Shown one piece after another: positions 34,399-42,670 of a stretch of DNA of 64,000 bases; position 1 is the stretch's first letter; the number at the start of each line of letters is the position of its first letter. The position numbers and the translations under genes were made by a program. The stretch comes from JBCBSZ01 sp039185015 (GTDB taxonomy: Bacteria > Actinomycetota > Acidimicrobiia > Acidimicrobiales > Poriferisodalaceae). Under the pieces are notes generated by a model, which saw only the letters and a list, made by a program, of their open reading frames with translations, was not told where the DNA came from and did no database searches. The stretch is from contig JBCDAU010000024.1 in NCBI GenBank assembly GCA_039185015.1, positions 1-64,000 of the forward strand, written 5' to 3'.

Positions 34399-36105
34399 CT
34401 ACTCCCCGAGGAGCTGGTCGCGCAGGTCGCGCTTGACGATCTTGCCGGCGGCGTTGCGTGGGAGCTGCTCGTCGACGATCCAGATGCGGCTGGGGATCTT
34501 GAACCCGGCGAGGTGGCCGGCGAGGTGGTCGGTGATCGAGTCGGCGGTGAGGCTGCGGCCGGGCTTCGGGAGGATGGCGGCCGCCAGCTCCTCGCCCAGT
34601 CGGTCGTGTGGGGTGCCGAAGACCGCCACCTCCATCACGTCGGGGTGGTCGTGGACGGCGGCCTCGACCTCCACGGTGGAGATGTTCTCGCCGCCTCTGA
34701 TGACGATGTCCTTGGCCCGGTCCACGAGGTAGACGAAGCCCTCGTCGTCGATGCGGGCGATGTCACCCGACCGGAACCAACCACCCTCGACGAAGGACTC
34801 GGCGGTGGCCTCGGGCTTGCCCCAGTAGCCGCGGACGACGTTGGAGCCCTTGATCCACAGCTCCCCGGGTCCGCCGGGGGTCACGTCGTCACCCGCGTCG
34901 TCGACGACCCGGAGCTCGACGACCGGCAGCGCCTTGCCGACGCTGTCCGGGTGCTCGACGTAGTCGGCGCCGCCGTTCATGGTCGACACCGAGGAGGTCT
35001 CGGTCAGCCCGTAGCCGTTGCCCGGGTTGGCCCGAGGGAAGAGCTCGGCCATGCGAGCGACCAGTCCGGGCGGGGTGGGGGCACCGCCGGCGCCGACCGA
35101 GCGCAGGGAGGACGTGTCGCGTCGCTCGAAGTCCTCGTGCTCGATGATCTCCTTGACCATCGTCGGCACGCCGGTGAAGGCGGTGATCTGTTCCCGCTCG
35201 ATCAGCTCGAGCGCCCGACCGGCGTCCCACCGGTACATCATCACGACCTTCTGGCCGGTGAAGATCGACGGGACCATCACGCTGTGGCAGCCGGTCGCGT
35301 GGAACAGCGGCACGGTGAGCAGGATCGCGTTCTGATCGGGCCGGGGCCCGGTGTCCGGCTTCGATTCCCCGGCTCCCATCCGTTGCCGTGCGGTCGCGGA
35401 GATGAGCAGGTTCCACAGGTTCGTGGTCATGTTCCGGTGCGTGCCGACCACGCCCTTCGGGAAGCCGGTCGTGCCCGAGGTGTAGAAGATCGTCGCGTCG
35501 TCGTCGGGTGAGACGACGGCCTCGGGCAGGTCGTCGCGAGGGTCGACCAGGTCGCTGTAGTGGTCGACGCCGGGGAGGTCGCGGCTCGAGCGGACGGCGA
35601 CGGTCCGACCGACCAGCGCCAGCCGACCGAGCTCGCCCTCGAGGCGGTCGAGCCGCTGGTCGTCGACGACGAGGACCGATGCGCCGCTGTCCGAGAGGCC
35701 GTACGCGAGCTCGTCGGTCTGCCACCAGCCGTTGAGCGGGACCGCGATCGCACCGATCGAGACCGCCCCCCAGAAGGCGGTCACCCACTCGGGGTAGTTG
35801 CGGACGGCGATGGCGACGCGGTCGCCGTGACCCACGCCGTACCGGTCCGCGAGGACGTGGGCGAAGCCGGCGGCATGACGGCGGACGTCGGTGAAGCTCC
35901 ATCGCTCGTCCTCGTAGACGAGGTAGGCGGCGTCGCCGTGGCGTTCGGACCGGCCCAACAGCGCCCGGAGGTGCTCCGGTGCCGTCTTGTAGATCTTCGT
36001 GCTCACGCCCCGGACGGTGTCGCCCGTGACCTCGAACCGCTCGCCGGGAGCGGTGAGCTCGGCGTAGGCCTCTTCGATGGTCGTCATCGGACTGGATGGT
36101 CGCAC
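34399..36105 (-). CDS. Acyl-CoA synthetase (AMP-forming)
   Basis: About 568 aa, ANL superfamily. P-loop TIFYTSGTTGFPKGVVGTH, NGYGLTET and the hinge region YWGKPEATAESFVEGGWFRSGDIA followed by DRAKDIVIRGGENIST; catalytic Lys in RNAAGKIVKRDLR near the C-terminus. It activates a carboxylic acid, probably a fatty acid, with ATP and CoA. I chose the GTG at 36105, which has GGGGAGG 5 nt upstream; the ATG at 36087 (MTTIEEAYAEL) is a good alternative with no clear ribosome site. It would feed the acyl-CoA dehydrogenase and EtfD pathway. Confidence 0.92.
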   Translation of the reverse strand: MRPSSPMTTIEEAYAELTAPGERFEVTGDTVRGVSTKIYKTAPEHLRALLGRSERHGDAAYLVYEDERWSFTDVRRHAAGFAHVLADRYGVGHGDRVAIAVRNYPEWVTAFWGAVSIGAIAVPLNGWWQTDELAYGLSDSGASVLVVDDQRLDRLEGELGRLALVGRTVAVRSSRDLPGVDHYSDLVDPRDDLPEAVVSPDDDATIFYTSGTTGFPKGVVGTHRNMTTNLWNLLISATARQRMGAGESKPDTGPRPDQNAILLTVPLFHATGCHSVMVPSIFTGQKVVMMYRWDAGRALELIEREQITAFTGVPTMVKEIIEHEDFERRDTSSLRSVGAGGAPTPPGLVARMAELFPRANPGNGYGLTETSSVSTMNGGADYVEHPDSVGKALPVVELRVVDDAGDDVTPGGPGELWIKGSNVVRGYWGKPEATAESFVEGGWFRSGDIARIDDEGFVYLVDRAKDIVIRGGENISTVEVEAAVHDHPDVMEVAVFGTPHDRLGEELAAAILPKPGRSLTADSITDHLAGHLAGFKIPSRIWIVDEQLPRNAAGKIVKRDLRDQLLGE

Positions 36106-36162
36106 GACAACCTCCCCGGGTACCACCTCGGTGCCCGTTCGAGTGGACGGTCGTTGGCGCGC

Positions 36163-36459
36163 TCAGTGCCGATGCGGCGCCGTCAGGTCGTCGATCGAGA
36201 CCTGACGGGCAGGGTTCGCCGCCTGGTGGAGCTTCACGATGGTGACGACGGAGTCGGCACCGGCCCGCAGACAGGCCTCGTGCGCCTCCCGGACGACCGC
36301 CCAGCATTCGTCGGCCGGACCCTCGACGGTCGTGCCCAGGGCACCGACCTCGTAGCGTAGGCCCGACGCGGCGATCACGCCGATCGCGGCGTCGATGTGG
36401 CGGTAGGGCGCATCGGGGTCCCCGGGAGGTGACGGCAGGACCTGGATCTCGGTGAGCAC
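36163..36459 (-). CDS. Thiamine-binding-like protein (MTH1187/YkoF family)
   Basis: A 98-aa ferredoxin-like protein of the DUF77/MTH1187 family: LTEIQVLPSP at the start, IAASGLRYEVGALGTTVEG in the middle and the AHEACLRAGADSVVTIVKLHQ helix-strand pair. Relatives bind thiamine or similar ligands. I use the GTG at 36459, which has GGGGAGGGAG 7 nt upstream and matches the family start. It lies 57 nt upstream of the acyl-CoA synthetase in the same direction. Confidence 0.85.
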   Translation of the reverse strand: MLTEIQVLPSPPGDPDAPYRHIDAAIGVIAASGLRYEVGALGTTVEGPADECWAVVREAHEACLRAGADSVVTIVKLHQAANPARQVSIDDLTAPHRH

Positions 36460-36493
36460 GCGGTCGCTCCCTCCCCTCAACCGTTGGGGTTGG

Positions 36494-36530
36494 GTACCGG
36501 GGCCTGCACCCTGGGTGCAGCTGATCCCGG
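36494..36530 (-). promoter_or_regulatory. Hairpin in the divergent gap upstream of the purine operon
   Basis: CTGCACC-CTG-GGTGCAG forms a 7-bp stem in the 248-nt gap (36460-36707) between the thiamine-binding-like gene and purSL. It sits about 50 nt upstream of the minus-strand start. The rest of the gap shows only the purSL promoter candidate. Function unknown. Confidence 0.3.
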
Positions 36531-36670
36531 AGGGGCTCCCCCTGCGGCGTCGATGTGGCACGGGCAGCCTCCCACGGATCGTCGGTGACCACGCACCGAC
36601 GCGACGCGCGAGGTCCGACCACGCCGCGCGCCGACCGCCTTGACTTCTCGTTGAAATCACAGCCGTGTGG

Positions 36671-36699
36671 TTCACAGGCGCGCGGGAGTGAGTTACACC
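36671..36699 (+). promoter_or_regulatory. Candidate promoter of the purine operon (possibly leaderless)
   Basis: TTCACA (36671-36676) and TACACC (36694-36699) are spaced 17 bp. Transcription would start around 36706-36708, at the purSL ATG itself, and there is no ribosome site close to that ATG (a GGGAG is 20 nt away). A leaderless message is common in actinobacteria. TTGACT at 36640 is an alternative -35. Confidence 0.3.
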
Positions 36700-36707
36700 G
36701 TTGTGAT

Positions 36708-39515
36708 ATGCCGCACCGTCTGGTCATCGGCAGTCGCCTCGGGGCGCAGCACCGCGAGGTCGAGCTGGCCGGCCTGGCTCGGGCGTCGGGCCATCCGGTC
36801 CGGACGATCGAGATCCACGACCTCGTCCACCTCGAGGGCGAGCTCGACGACGTCGAGCTCGACCGCCTGGCCCGGTTGCTGCTCGTCGACGCGGTCCACG
36901 AGGTCGTGGCGCCGTCGTCGACCGACGAGCGCCTGGTCGTCGAGACCGGGCTGCGGCCCGGCGTCACCGACGTCGCCGCCGAGGAGCTCGTGGGCGCCGC
37001 CCACCGCCTGGGCATCGCCGGCCTGCGCCGAGCGACCTCGGGCCGTCGGTACGTCATCGACGCCGACGTCGACCTCGACACCGAGGCGCTCAGCACCGAC
37101 CTGCTGATGAACCCGGTGATCGAGCGCTGGGCCGAAGGGGAGCTGGAGCCGTCGTTCGTCGAGGCACCGCCCGTCGAGCCGGGCATCGACCGCATCGACG
37201 TGACCCTGCTCGACGACGACGCCCTCCTCGACCTCGACGGCGAGCGCGGCCTCTCGCTCTCGCTGCCCGAGCTGCGGGCGGTGCGGGCTCACTTCGTCTC
37301 CGTGGGGCGCGAGCCGACCGATGCCGAGCTCGAGGCCATCGCCCAGACCTGGTCCGAGCACTGCTGCCACAAGACCTTCCGGGCGCTCATCGCCTACCCG
37401 GACGGCACCGTCGTCGACGGTCTGCTCGACGCCCTCCGGGGCGCCACCGACCGCCTCGACCGATCCTGGGTCGTGAGCGCCTTCGAGGGTGACGCCGGGG
37501 TGATCGTGCTCGACGACGACGTCGAGATCGCCGTGAAGGTCGAGACCCACAACCACCCGAGCGCGGTGGAGCCCTTCGGTGGGGCCAACACGGGCGTCGG
37601 TGGGGTCGTGCGCGACGTCGTCGCCTCTAGCTCCAAGCCGATCGCCCTCACCGACGTCCTCTGCTTCGGACCGACGGACCTCGATCACGCCGACGTGCCG
37701 CCCGGGGTCCTGCACCCGGCGCGGGTCCGCTCGGGCGTGGTCGACGGGGTGGGCGACTACGGCAACAAGATCGGCGTACCCAACGTCGCCGGTGCCGTGA
37801 TCCACGACCCCGGGTACATCACGACCCCGCTGGTGTTCTGCGGCTGCATCGGCGCCCGGCCCCGCGGCACCGTCGACGGCGTGATCCCGGCCGACGGCGA
37901 CGCGATCGTCGTGCTCGGTGGCGCCGTCGGCCGCGACGGCGTCGGCGGTGCGACCTTCTCGTCCCGTGCGATGGGCGCCGACACGGTCGAGACGGCCGGG
38001 TCCTCGGTGCAGATCGGCGCTCCGATCGTCGAGAAGGGCGTCATCGACGTCATCGTCGCTGCCGGGGAGGCCGGCTGGTACCGCTCGATCACCGACTGCG
38101 GCGCCGGTGGGCTGTCGAGCTCGGTCGGCGAGCTCGCCGAGGGCGTCGGCGCCACCGTCGACCTCGACCTGGTGCCCCGCAAGTACGCGGGCCTCGCGCC
38201 CTGGGAGGTCTGGCTGTCCGAGGCGCAGGAACGCGTCGTGTGCGCCGTGCCGCCACAGCACGTCGACGCCGTCCGTGCCCTCGCCGCCGACCACGAGGTC
38301 GACGCCAGCGTCATCGGTACCTTCGGCGGCGAGCGGCTGGTGGTCACCGCGGGCGACCTCCCGGTCATCGACCTCGATCTCGGCTTCCTCCACGGTGGGC
38401 GGCCTCGCACCGAGCTGACCGCCCACCACCCCTCCACCGATCGACCCGTTCGTCGATCGCTGCCCGAGCTCGACCCCGAGCGGGCGCTCCTCGACCTCCT
38501 GGCCCACCCCAGCCTGCGATCGGTCGAGGACGTGGTGCGGACCTACGACCACGAGGTGCTCGGAGGGACCGTCGTGCGGCCCACGACGGGCGTGCACCTC
38601 GATGCGCCGGCCGACGGCACGGTCGTGGTCCCACCCGGATCGACGAGCGGGCGAGGCGTCGCCATCGGCGTCGGCGTCAACGCCGTCTGGGGACGCCTCG
38701 ATGCGCAGGCGATGGCCGAGTGCGTCGTCGACGAGGCCATCCGCAACGCGGTCGCCGCCGGGGCCGACCCCGAGCGCATCGCCCTCCTCGACAACTTCTC
38801 GTGGGGCAACCCGCGGGACCCCGAGGAGCTCGGCCGCCTCGTGGCCGCTGTCGACGGCTGCGTCGCCGGCTCCCTGGCCCACGAGGCACCGTTCATCTGC
38901 GGGAAGGACTCACTCAACAACGTGTACGTCCATCCGGACGGCACAGCGGATCCGGTTCCGCCGACGTTGGTCATCACCGCCGTCGGCGTCGTCCCCGACG
39001 TCGAGCGCACCACGAGCTCCGACCCCACCGGCGCCGGGCGCCTGCTCTACCTCGTCGGCTCGGCCGATCCCGTGCTCGGCGGATCGCACCTCGACCTCGT
39101 GCTCGGCACCGACCACGGTGGCGACGTCCCGACGGCCGATCCGTCGGCCCCGGCCAGCTACCGGGCGCTGCACGGAGCGATCGCCGGCGGCCTCGTCGAC
39201 GCCTGCCACGACCTGAGCGAGGGTGGGGTCGCCGTGGCGGCCGCCGAGATGGCGGTGGGCGGTGACCTCGGCGTCGAGGTGGCCGTCGCCGACCCGGGCG
39301 ATCCCGTCGCGGCGCTGTTCGGTGAGGCCTGCGGCCGCCTGCTCGTGGCGGTCGCGGTCGAGCACGCCGAGCGCTTCGAGGACGCCCTGCCCGACGCCCA
39401 GCTGGTCGGGCGCACCTCCGACGACCGTCGAGTGCGGCTCGCCGTCGACGGGCACGACCTGATCGATCTCCCCCTCGACGCCGTGCGGATGGCACGGCAA
39501 GGACGGCGCCCGTGA
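36708..39515 (+). CDS. purL: Phosphoribosylformylglycinamidine synthase, PurS-like repeats fused to PurL
   Basis: A 935-aa protein; ordinary small PurL is about 740 aa. The first 150 residues hold two PurS-like halves: 1-68, and 72-150 with VVETGLRPGVTDVAAEE...LLMNPVIERW, the PurS pattern. The synthetase follows with TWSEHCCHKTF (near 214), ETHNHPSAVEPFGGANTGVGG and GVPNVAGAV. With PurQ supplying ammonia it converts FGAR to FGAM using ATP. No separate purS exists in the operon, which supports the fusion. Start at the ATG at 36708. It overlaps purQ by 4 nt (GTGA). Confidence 0.95.
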   Translation: MPHRLVIGSRLGAQHREVELAGLARASGHPVRTIEIHDLVHLEGELDDVELDRLARLLLVDAVHEVVAPSSTDERLVVETGLRPGVTDVAAEELVGAAHRLGIAGLRRATSGRRYVIDADVDLDTEALSTDLLMNPVIERWAEGELEPSFVEAPPVEPGIDRIDVTLLDDDALLDLDGERGLSLSLPELRAVRAHFVSVGREPTDAELEAIAQTWSEHCCHKTFRALIAYPDGTVVDGLLDALRGATDRLDRSWVVSAFEGDAGVIVLDDDVEIAVKVETHNHPSAVEPFGGANTGVGGVVRDVVASSSKPIALTDVLCFGPTDLDHADVPPGVLHPARVRSGVVDGVGDYGNKIGVPNVAGAVIHDPGYITTPLVFCGCIGARPRGTVDGVIPADGDAIVVLGGAVGRDGVGGATFSSRAMGADTVETAGSSVQIGAPIVEKGVIDVIVAAGEAGWYRSITDCGAGGLSSSVGELAEGVGATVDLDLVPRKYAGLAPWEVWLSEAQERVVCAVPPQHVDAVRALAADHEVDASVIGTFGGERLVVTAGDLPVIDLDLGFLHGGRPRTELTAHHPSTDRPVRRSLPELDPERALLDLLAHPSLRSVEDVVRTYDHEVLGGTVVRPTTGVHLDAPADGTVVVPPGSTSGRGVAIGVGVNAVWGRLDAQAMAECVVDEAIRNAVAAGADPERIALLDNFSWGNPRDPEELGRLVAAVDGCVAGSLAHEAPFICGKDSLNNVYVHPDGTADPVPPTLVITAVGVVPDVERTTSSDPTGAGRLLYLVGSADPVLGGSHLDLVLGTDHGGDVPTADPSAPASYRALHGAIAGGLVDACHDLSEGGVAVAAAEMAVGGDLGVEVAVADPGDPVAALFGEACGRLLVAVAVEHAERFEDALPDAQLVGRTSDDRRVRLAVDGHDLIDLPLDAVRMARQGRRP

Positions 39516-40282
39516 ACACCACGTCGACCCGCCCCCGGGTGCTCGTGCTCTCGGCTCGGGGCACCAACCGCGACCTCGAGCTCGCCGCTGCGTTCGAGCT
39601 CGTCGGCGCCGACGCCGAGATCCGCCTCGTCACCCAGCTCCGACGGGACGAGGGCGACTGGAGCGGGTACCAGCTCGTCGCCGTGCCCGGCGGGTTCAGC
39701 CACGGCGACGCGCTCGGTGCGGGTCGCCTGCTGGGGCTGGATCTCGCCACGTGGTTCGGTGATCGGCTGCGCGGCCACATCGAGCGGGGTCGCCCGGTCA
39801 TCGGCATCTGCAACGGCTTCCAGGCCCTCGTCCGCGCCGGGTTCCTGCCCGGCGGCCCCGCTGGTGGCTGCGAGGAGCCCGCGGTCCTGACCCACAACGA
39901 GTCCGGCCGGTTCGAGTGCCGCTGGGTCGACCTCCTGCCCGAGCCGATCAGTCCGTGGACGGCCTCGCTCGACGGGCCGCTGCGCTGCCCGGTCGCCCAC
40001 GGCGAGGGTCGGTGGGTCGGCCCGGTCGACCGGGTCGCCCTCCGCTACGCCGAGCCGAAGGGCAACGGTCCCGCCGGCGGTGCGTACCCGGCCAACCCCA
40101 ACGGTTCGATCGACGACGTCGCCGGAGTCGTCGATGCCACCGGTCTCGTCCTCGGCCTGATGCCCCACCCCGAGGACCACGTGCTCGCCCGCCATGATCC
40201 CCACCGACGACGAGGGAGCGCCCGGCAGGGGTCCTGCCTCCCGTTGTTCGAGGCGGGCGTCGCCCACGCCGCCCACACCTGA
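39512..40282 (+). CDS. purQ: FGAM synthase glutaminase subunit PurQ
   Basis: A 256-aa class I glutamine amidotransferase. The nucleophile Cys is in GICNGFQALVRAG, the catalytic His-Glu pair in MPHPEDH, and the oxyanion region in VPGGFSHGD. It releases ammonia from glutamine for PurL. GTG start overlaps the purL stop; purC begins 10 nt after its end. The C-terminal tail after the catalytic site (about 30 residues) is basic and somewhat longer than usual. Confidence 0.96.
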   Translation: MNTTSTRPRVLVLSARGTNRDLELAAAFELVGADAEIRLVTQLRRDEGDWSGYQLVAVPGGFSHGDALGAGRLLGLDLATWFGDRLRGHIERGRPVIGICNGFQALVRAGFLPGGPAGGCEEPAVLTHNESGRFECRWVDLLPEPISPWTASLDGPLRCPVAHGEGRWVGPVDRVALRYAEPKGNGPAGGAYPANPNGSIDDVAGVVDATGLVLGLMPHPEDHVLARHDPHRRRGSARQGSCLPLFEAGVAHAAHT

Positions 40283-40292
40283 GAGGAACCCG

Positions 40293-41270
40293 ATGGACAC
40301 CCCGACCATCACGTCGCTGGACCTGCCACTGGCCCGGCGGTCGTCCGGCAAGGTCCGCGAGAGCTGGCCACTGCCACGGGGGCAGCGGCTCCTCGCCACC
40401 ACCGACCGCTTCTCCGCGATGGACCGGGTGGTGGGCGCGGTGGCCCACAAGGGGCAGGTCCTCAACCGCCTCGCCGCCTGGTGGTTCGGGCGGTCGGCCG
40501 ACCTCGTCGACCACCACCTCGTCGACGTGCCCGATCCGAACTGCTCGATCGTCCGGAACGTCACCCCCCTGCCGGTGGAGGTCGTGGTCCGAGGTCACAT
40601 CACGGGTTCGACCTCCACGTCGTTGTGGACGATGTACGAGCGCGGTGCCCGCCACCTCTACGGCCATCACCTGCCCGACGGCCTCCATCAGCACGAGCAG
40701 CTCGCCGCTCCGCTGATCACGCCGACCACCAAGGCGGGCGGTGGGGCCCACGACGAGCCGATCACGGTCAACGACGTCGTCGCCTTCGGGCTGGTCGACC
40801 CGCTCACCTGGGAGCGCGTGCTCGACGTGGCGCTGCGGCTCTTCGAGCGGGGCACCAAGCTCGCCGAGGAGGTCGGCCTCATCCTCGCCGACACGAAGTA
40901 CGAGTTCGGGCTCGACGCCCAGGGCCGGCTCCTGCTGATCGACGAGGTCCACACGCCCGACTCCTCCCGCTACTGGGTCGCCGACAGCTTCGAGCGGCGC
41001 CTCGCCGCCGGCGAGCAACCGGAGAGCCACGACAAGGAGCCGGTGCGGCTGGCGCTGCGAGCCGCGGGCTTCACCGGCGACGGCGAGGTGCCCGAGTTGC
41101 CGGCCGAGCTGTGGGCCGAGACCAGCCGCCGCTACGTCGAGCTGTTCGAGTCGCTCACCGGCGAGTCGATCGAACCGGTCACCACGTCGATCGAGGACCG
41201 GATCACCACCAACCTCGCGGCGGCGGGCCTCCTCGCCGTCGCCACCACCGATCAGCAAGGAGCTTCGTGA
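40293..41270 (+). CDS. purC: SAICAR synthetase
   Basis: A 325-aa enzyme joining CAIR and aspartate with ATP to SAICAR. Motifs: GKVRESWPL (nucleotide-binding start), TDRFSAMD, VVRGHITGS, LADTKYEFGLD and LIDEVHTPDSSRYW. It is the longer type, with an extra C-terminal helical segment, as in yeast and many actinobacteria. GAGAGGAACC precedes the ATG. It overlaps purF by 4 nt. Confidence 0.97.
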   Translation: MDTPTITSLDLPLARRSSGKVRESWPLPRGQRLLATTDRFSAMDRVVGAVAHKGQVLNRLAAWWFGRSADLVDHHLVDVPDPNCSIVRNVTPLPVEVVVRGHITGSTSTSLWTMYERGARHLYGHHLPDGLHQHEQLAAPLITPTTKAGGGAHDEPITVNDVVAFGLVDPLTWERVLDVALRLFERGTKLAEEVGLILADTKYEFGLDAQGRLLLIDEVHTPDSSRYWVADSFERRLAAGEQPESHDKEPVRLALRAAGFTGDGEVPELPAELWAETSRRYVELFESLTGESIEPVTTSIEDRITTNLAAAGLLAVATTDQQGAS

Positions 41271-42670
41271 GCGGCCCACGGGAAGAGTGCGGCGTCCTCG
41301 GCGTCGCCACGTCCGGGTCCGAAGCGGCCCGGATGGGGTTCTTCGGTCTGTACGCCCTCCAGCACCGGGGGCAGGAGGCCGCCGGCCTCGCCGTCTCCGA
41401 CGGGCGCGCCGCCACCATCCACAAGGGCGTCGGACTCGTCGGCCAGGTCTTCGGCACCGGCACCCTCGACCCCCTCGTCGGCCCGTTCGCCATCGGCCAC
41501 ACCCGGTACTCGACGACGGGTGACTCCTCCGAACGGAACGCTCAGCCCTACGTCGTCGAGACGCTCCACGGTCCGCTCGGCGTCGCGCACAACGGCAACC
41601 TCGTCAACGCCGACGAGCTCCGATCCGAGCTGCTCGGGCGGGGTGCCGGCCTGCAGTCGACCAGCGACACCGAGGTCATCGCGCTGCACCTGGCAGCCGC
41701 CGACGGCTCCACCTGGGAGGACCGCCTGGCCAACCTCCTTCCCCGGCTGCTGGGTGCTGTCTCCCTCGTCGTGCTGACGGCCGACCGCGTGCTCGCCGCC
41801 CGCGACCCGTGGGGCTTCCGCCCCCTCTCGATGGGTCGCCTCCCCGACGGCGGTCACGTGGTGGCCTCCGAGAGCGGAGCGCTGCGGACGCTCGGCTGCG
41901 TCGACGAGCGCGAGATCGAGCCCGGCGAGATCGTGACCCTCAACGGCACGCTCGCCCGCTCTCGCCAGGCCGTCGATCCCGTCGAGCCCGGCGCTCGGTG
42001 CACGTTCGAGCACATCTACTTCTCCCGCCCCGACGCGGTGTGGGACGGGCGTCTCGTCCACGAGGTGCGCCAGCAACTCGGCGCCCAGCTCGCCCGTGAG
42101 CACGCGGTCGATGCCGACGTCGTCATCCCGGTGCCCGACTCCTCGATGCCCGCCGCCATCGGCTTCAGCCAGGTGTCGGGCGTGCCCTACAACGAGGGCT
42201 TCGTGAAGAACCGCTACATCGGACGGACCTTCATCGAGCCGACCGACCAGCTCCGTCGCCAGGGTGTCGCCCTCAAGTTCAACACCCTGCGGCCCAACCT
42301 CGAGGGCCGCCGGGTCGTGATGATCGACGACTCGGTCGTGCGGGGCACGACCGCAGGCCAGCTCGTCCGCCTGGTCCGCGATGCCGGCGCCTCCGAGGTC
42401 CATCTCCGGGTGACGTGCCCGCCGATCGCCCACCCGTGCTTCTTCGGTGTGGCGATGGGAACCTACGACGAGCTCATCAGCCACCACCTCACCGTGCCCG
42501 AGCTGAACGACCACCTCGGTGCCGACTCGCTCGGGTTCCTGTCGGTCGAGGGCCTGATGAAGGCGATCGGCCGCGACGACGGCTACTGCAACGCCTGCTT
42601 CACCGGCGAGTACCCGGTCCCCGTGCCGGAGATCCGATCCAAGTCCCGTTTCGAGGGGGTCCTGTCGTGA
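41267..42670 (+). CDS. purF: Glutamine PRPP amidotransferase
   Basis: A 467-aa enzyme that makes phosphoribosylamine, the first step of the purine route. A short propeptide precedes the nucleophile (Cys8 in REECGVLGV), as in B. subtilis-type enzymes; cysteines in GARCTFEHIYF, TCPPIAHPCFFG and YCNACFTGEYP are the ligands of the structural 4Fe-4S cluster of that type. PRTase motif VVMIDDSVVRGTT. GTG start overlaps the purC stop; its own stop overlaps purDM. The Fe-S cluster makes such enzymes oxygen sensitive. Confidence 0.97.
   Translation: MSGPREECGVLGVATSGSEAARMGFFGLYALQHRGQEAAGLAVSDGRAATIHKGVGLVGQVFGTGTLDPLVGPFAIGHTRYSTTGDSSERNAQPYVVETLHGPLGVAHNGNLVNADELRSELLGRGAGLQSTSDTEVIALHLAAADGSTWEDRLANLLPRLLGAVSLVVLTADRVLAARDPWGFRPLSMGRLPDGGHVVASESGALRTLGCVDEREIEPGEIVTLNGTLARSRQAVDPVEPGARCTFEHIYFSRPDAVWDGRLVHEVRQQLGAQLAREHAVDADVVIPVPDSSMPAAIGFSQVSGVPYNEGFVKNRYIGRTFIEPTDQLRRQGVALKFNTLRPNLEGRRVVMIDDSVVRGTTAGQLVRLVRDAGASEVHLRVTCPPIAHPCFFGVAMGTYDELISHHLTVPELNDHLGADSLGFLSVEGLMKAIGRDDGYCNACFTGEYPVPVPEIRSKSRFEGVLS

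Noticed and set aside
36494..36530. The hairpin upstream of purSL as a purine riboswitch or a fourth copy of the dispersed repeat
   Set aside because: It lacks the riboswitch loop motifs and three-way junction, points at the divergent gene, and shares only a few bases with the repeat family.
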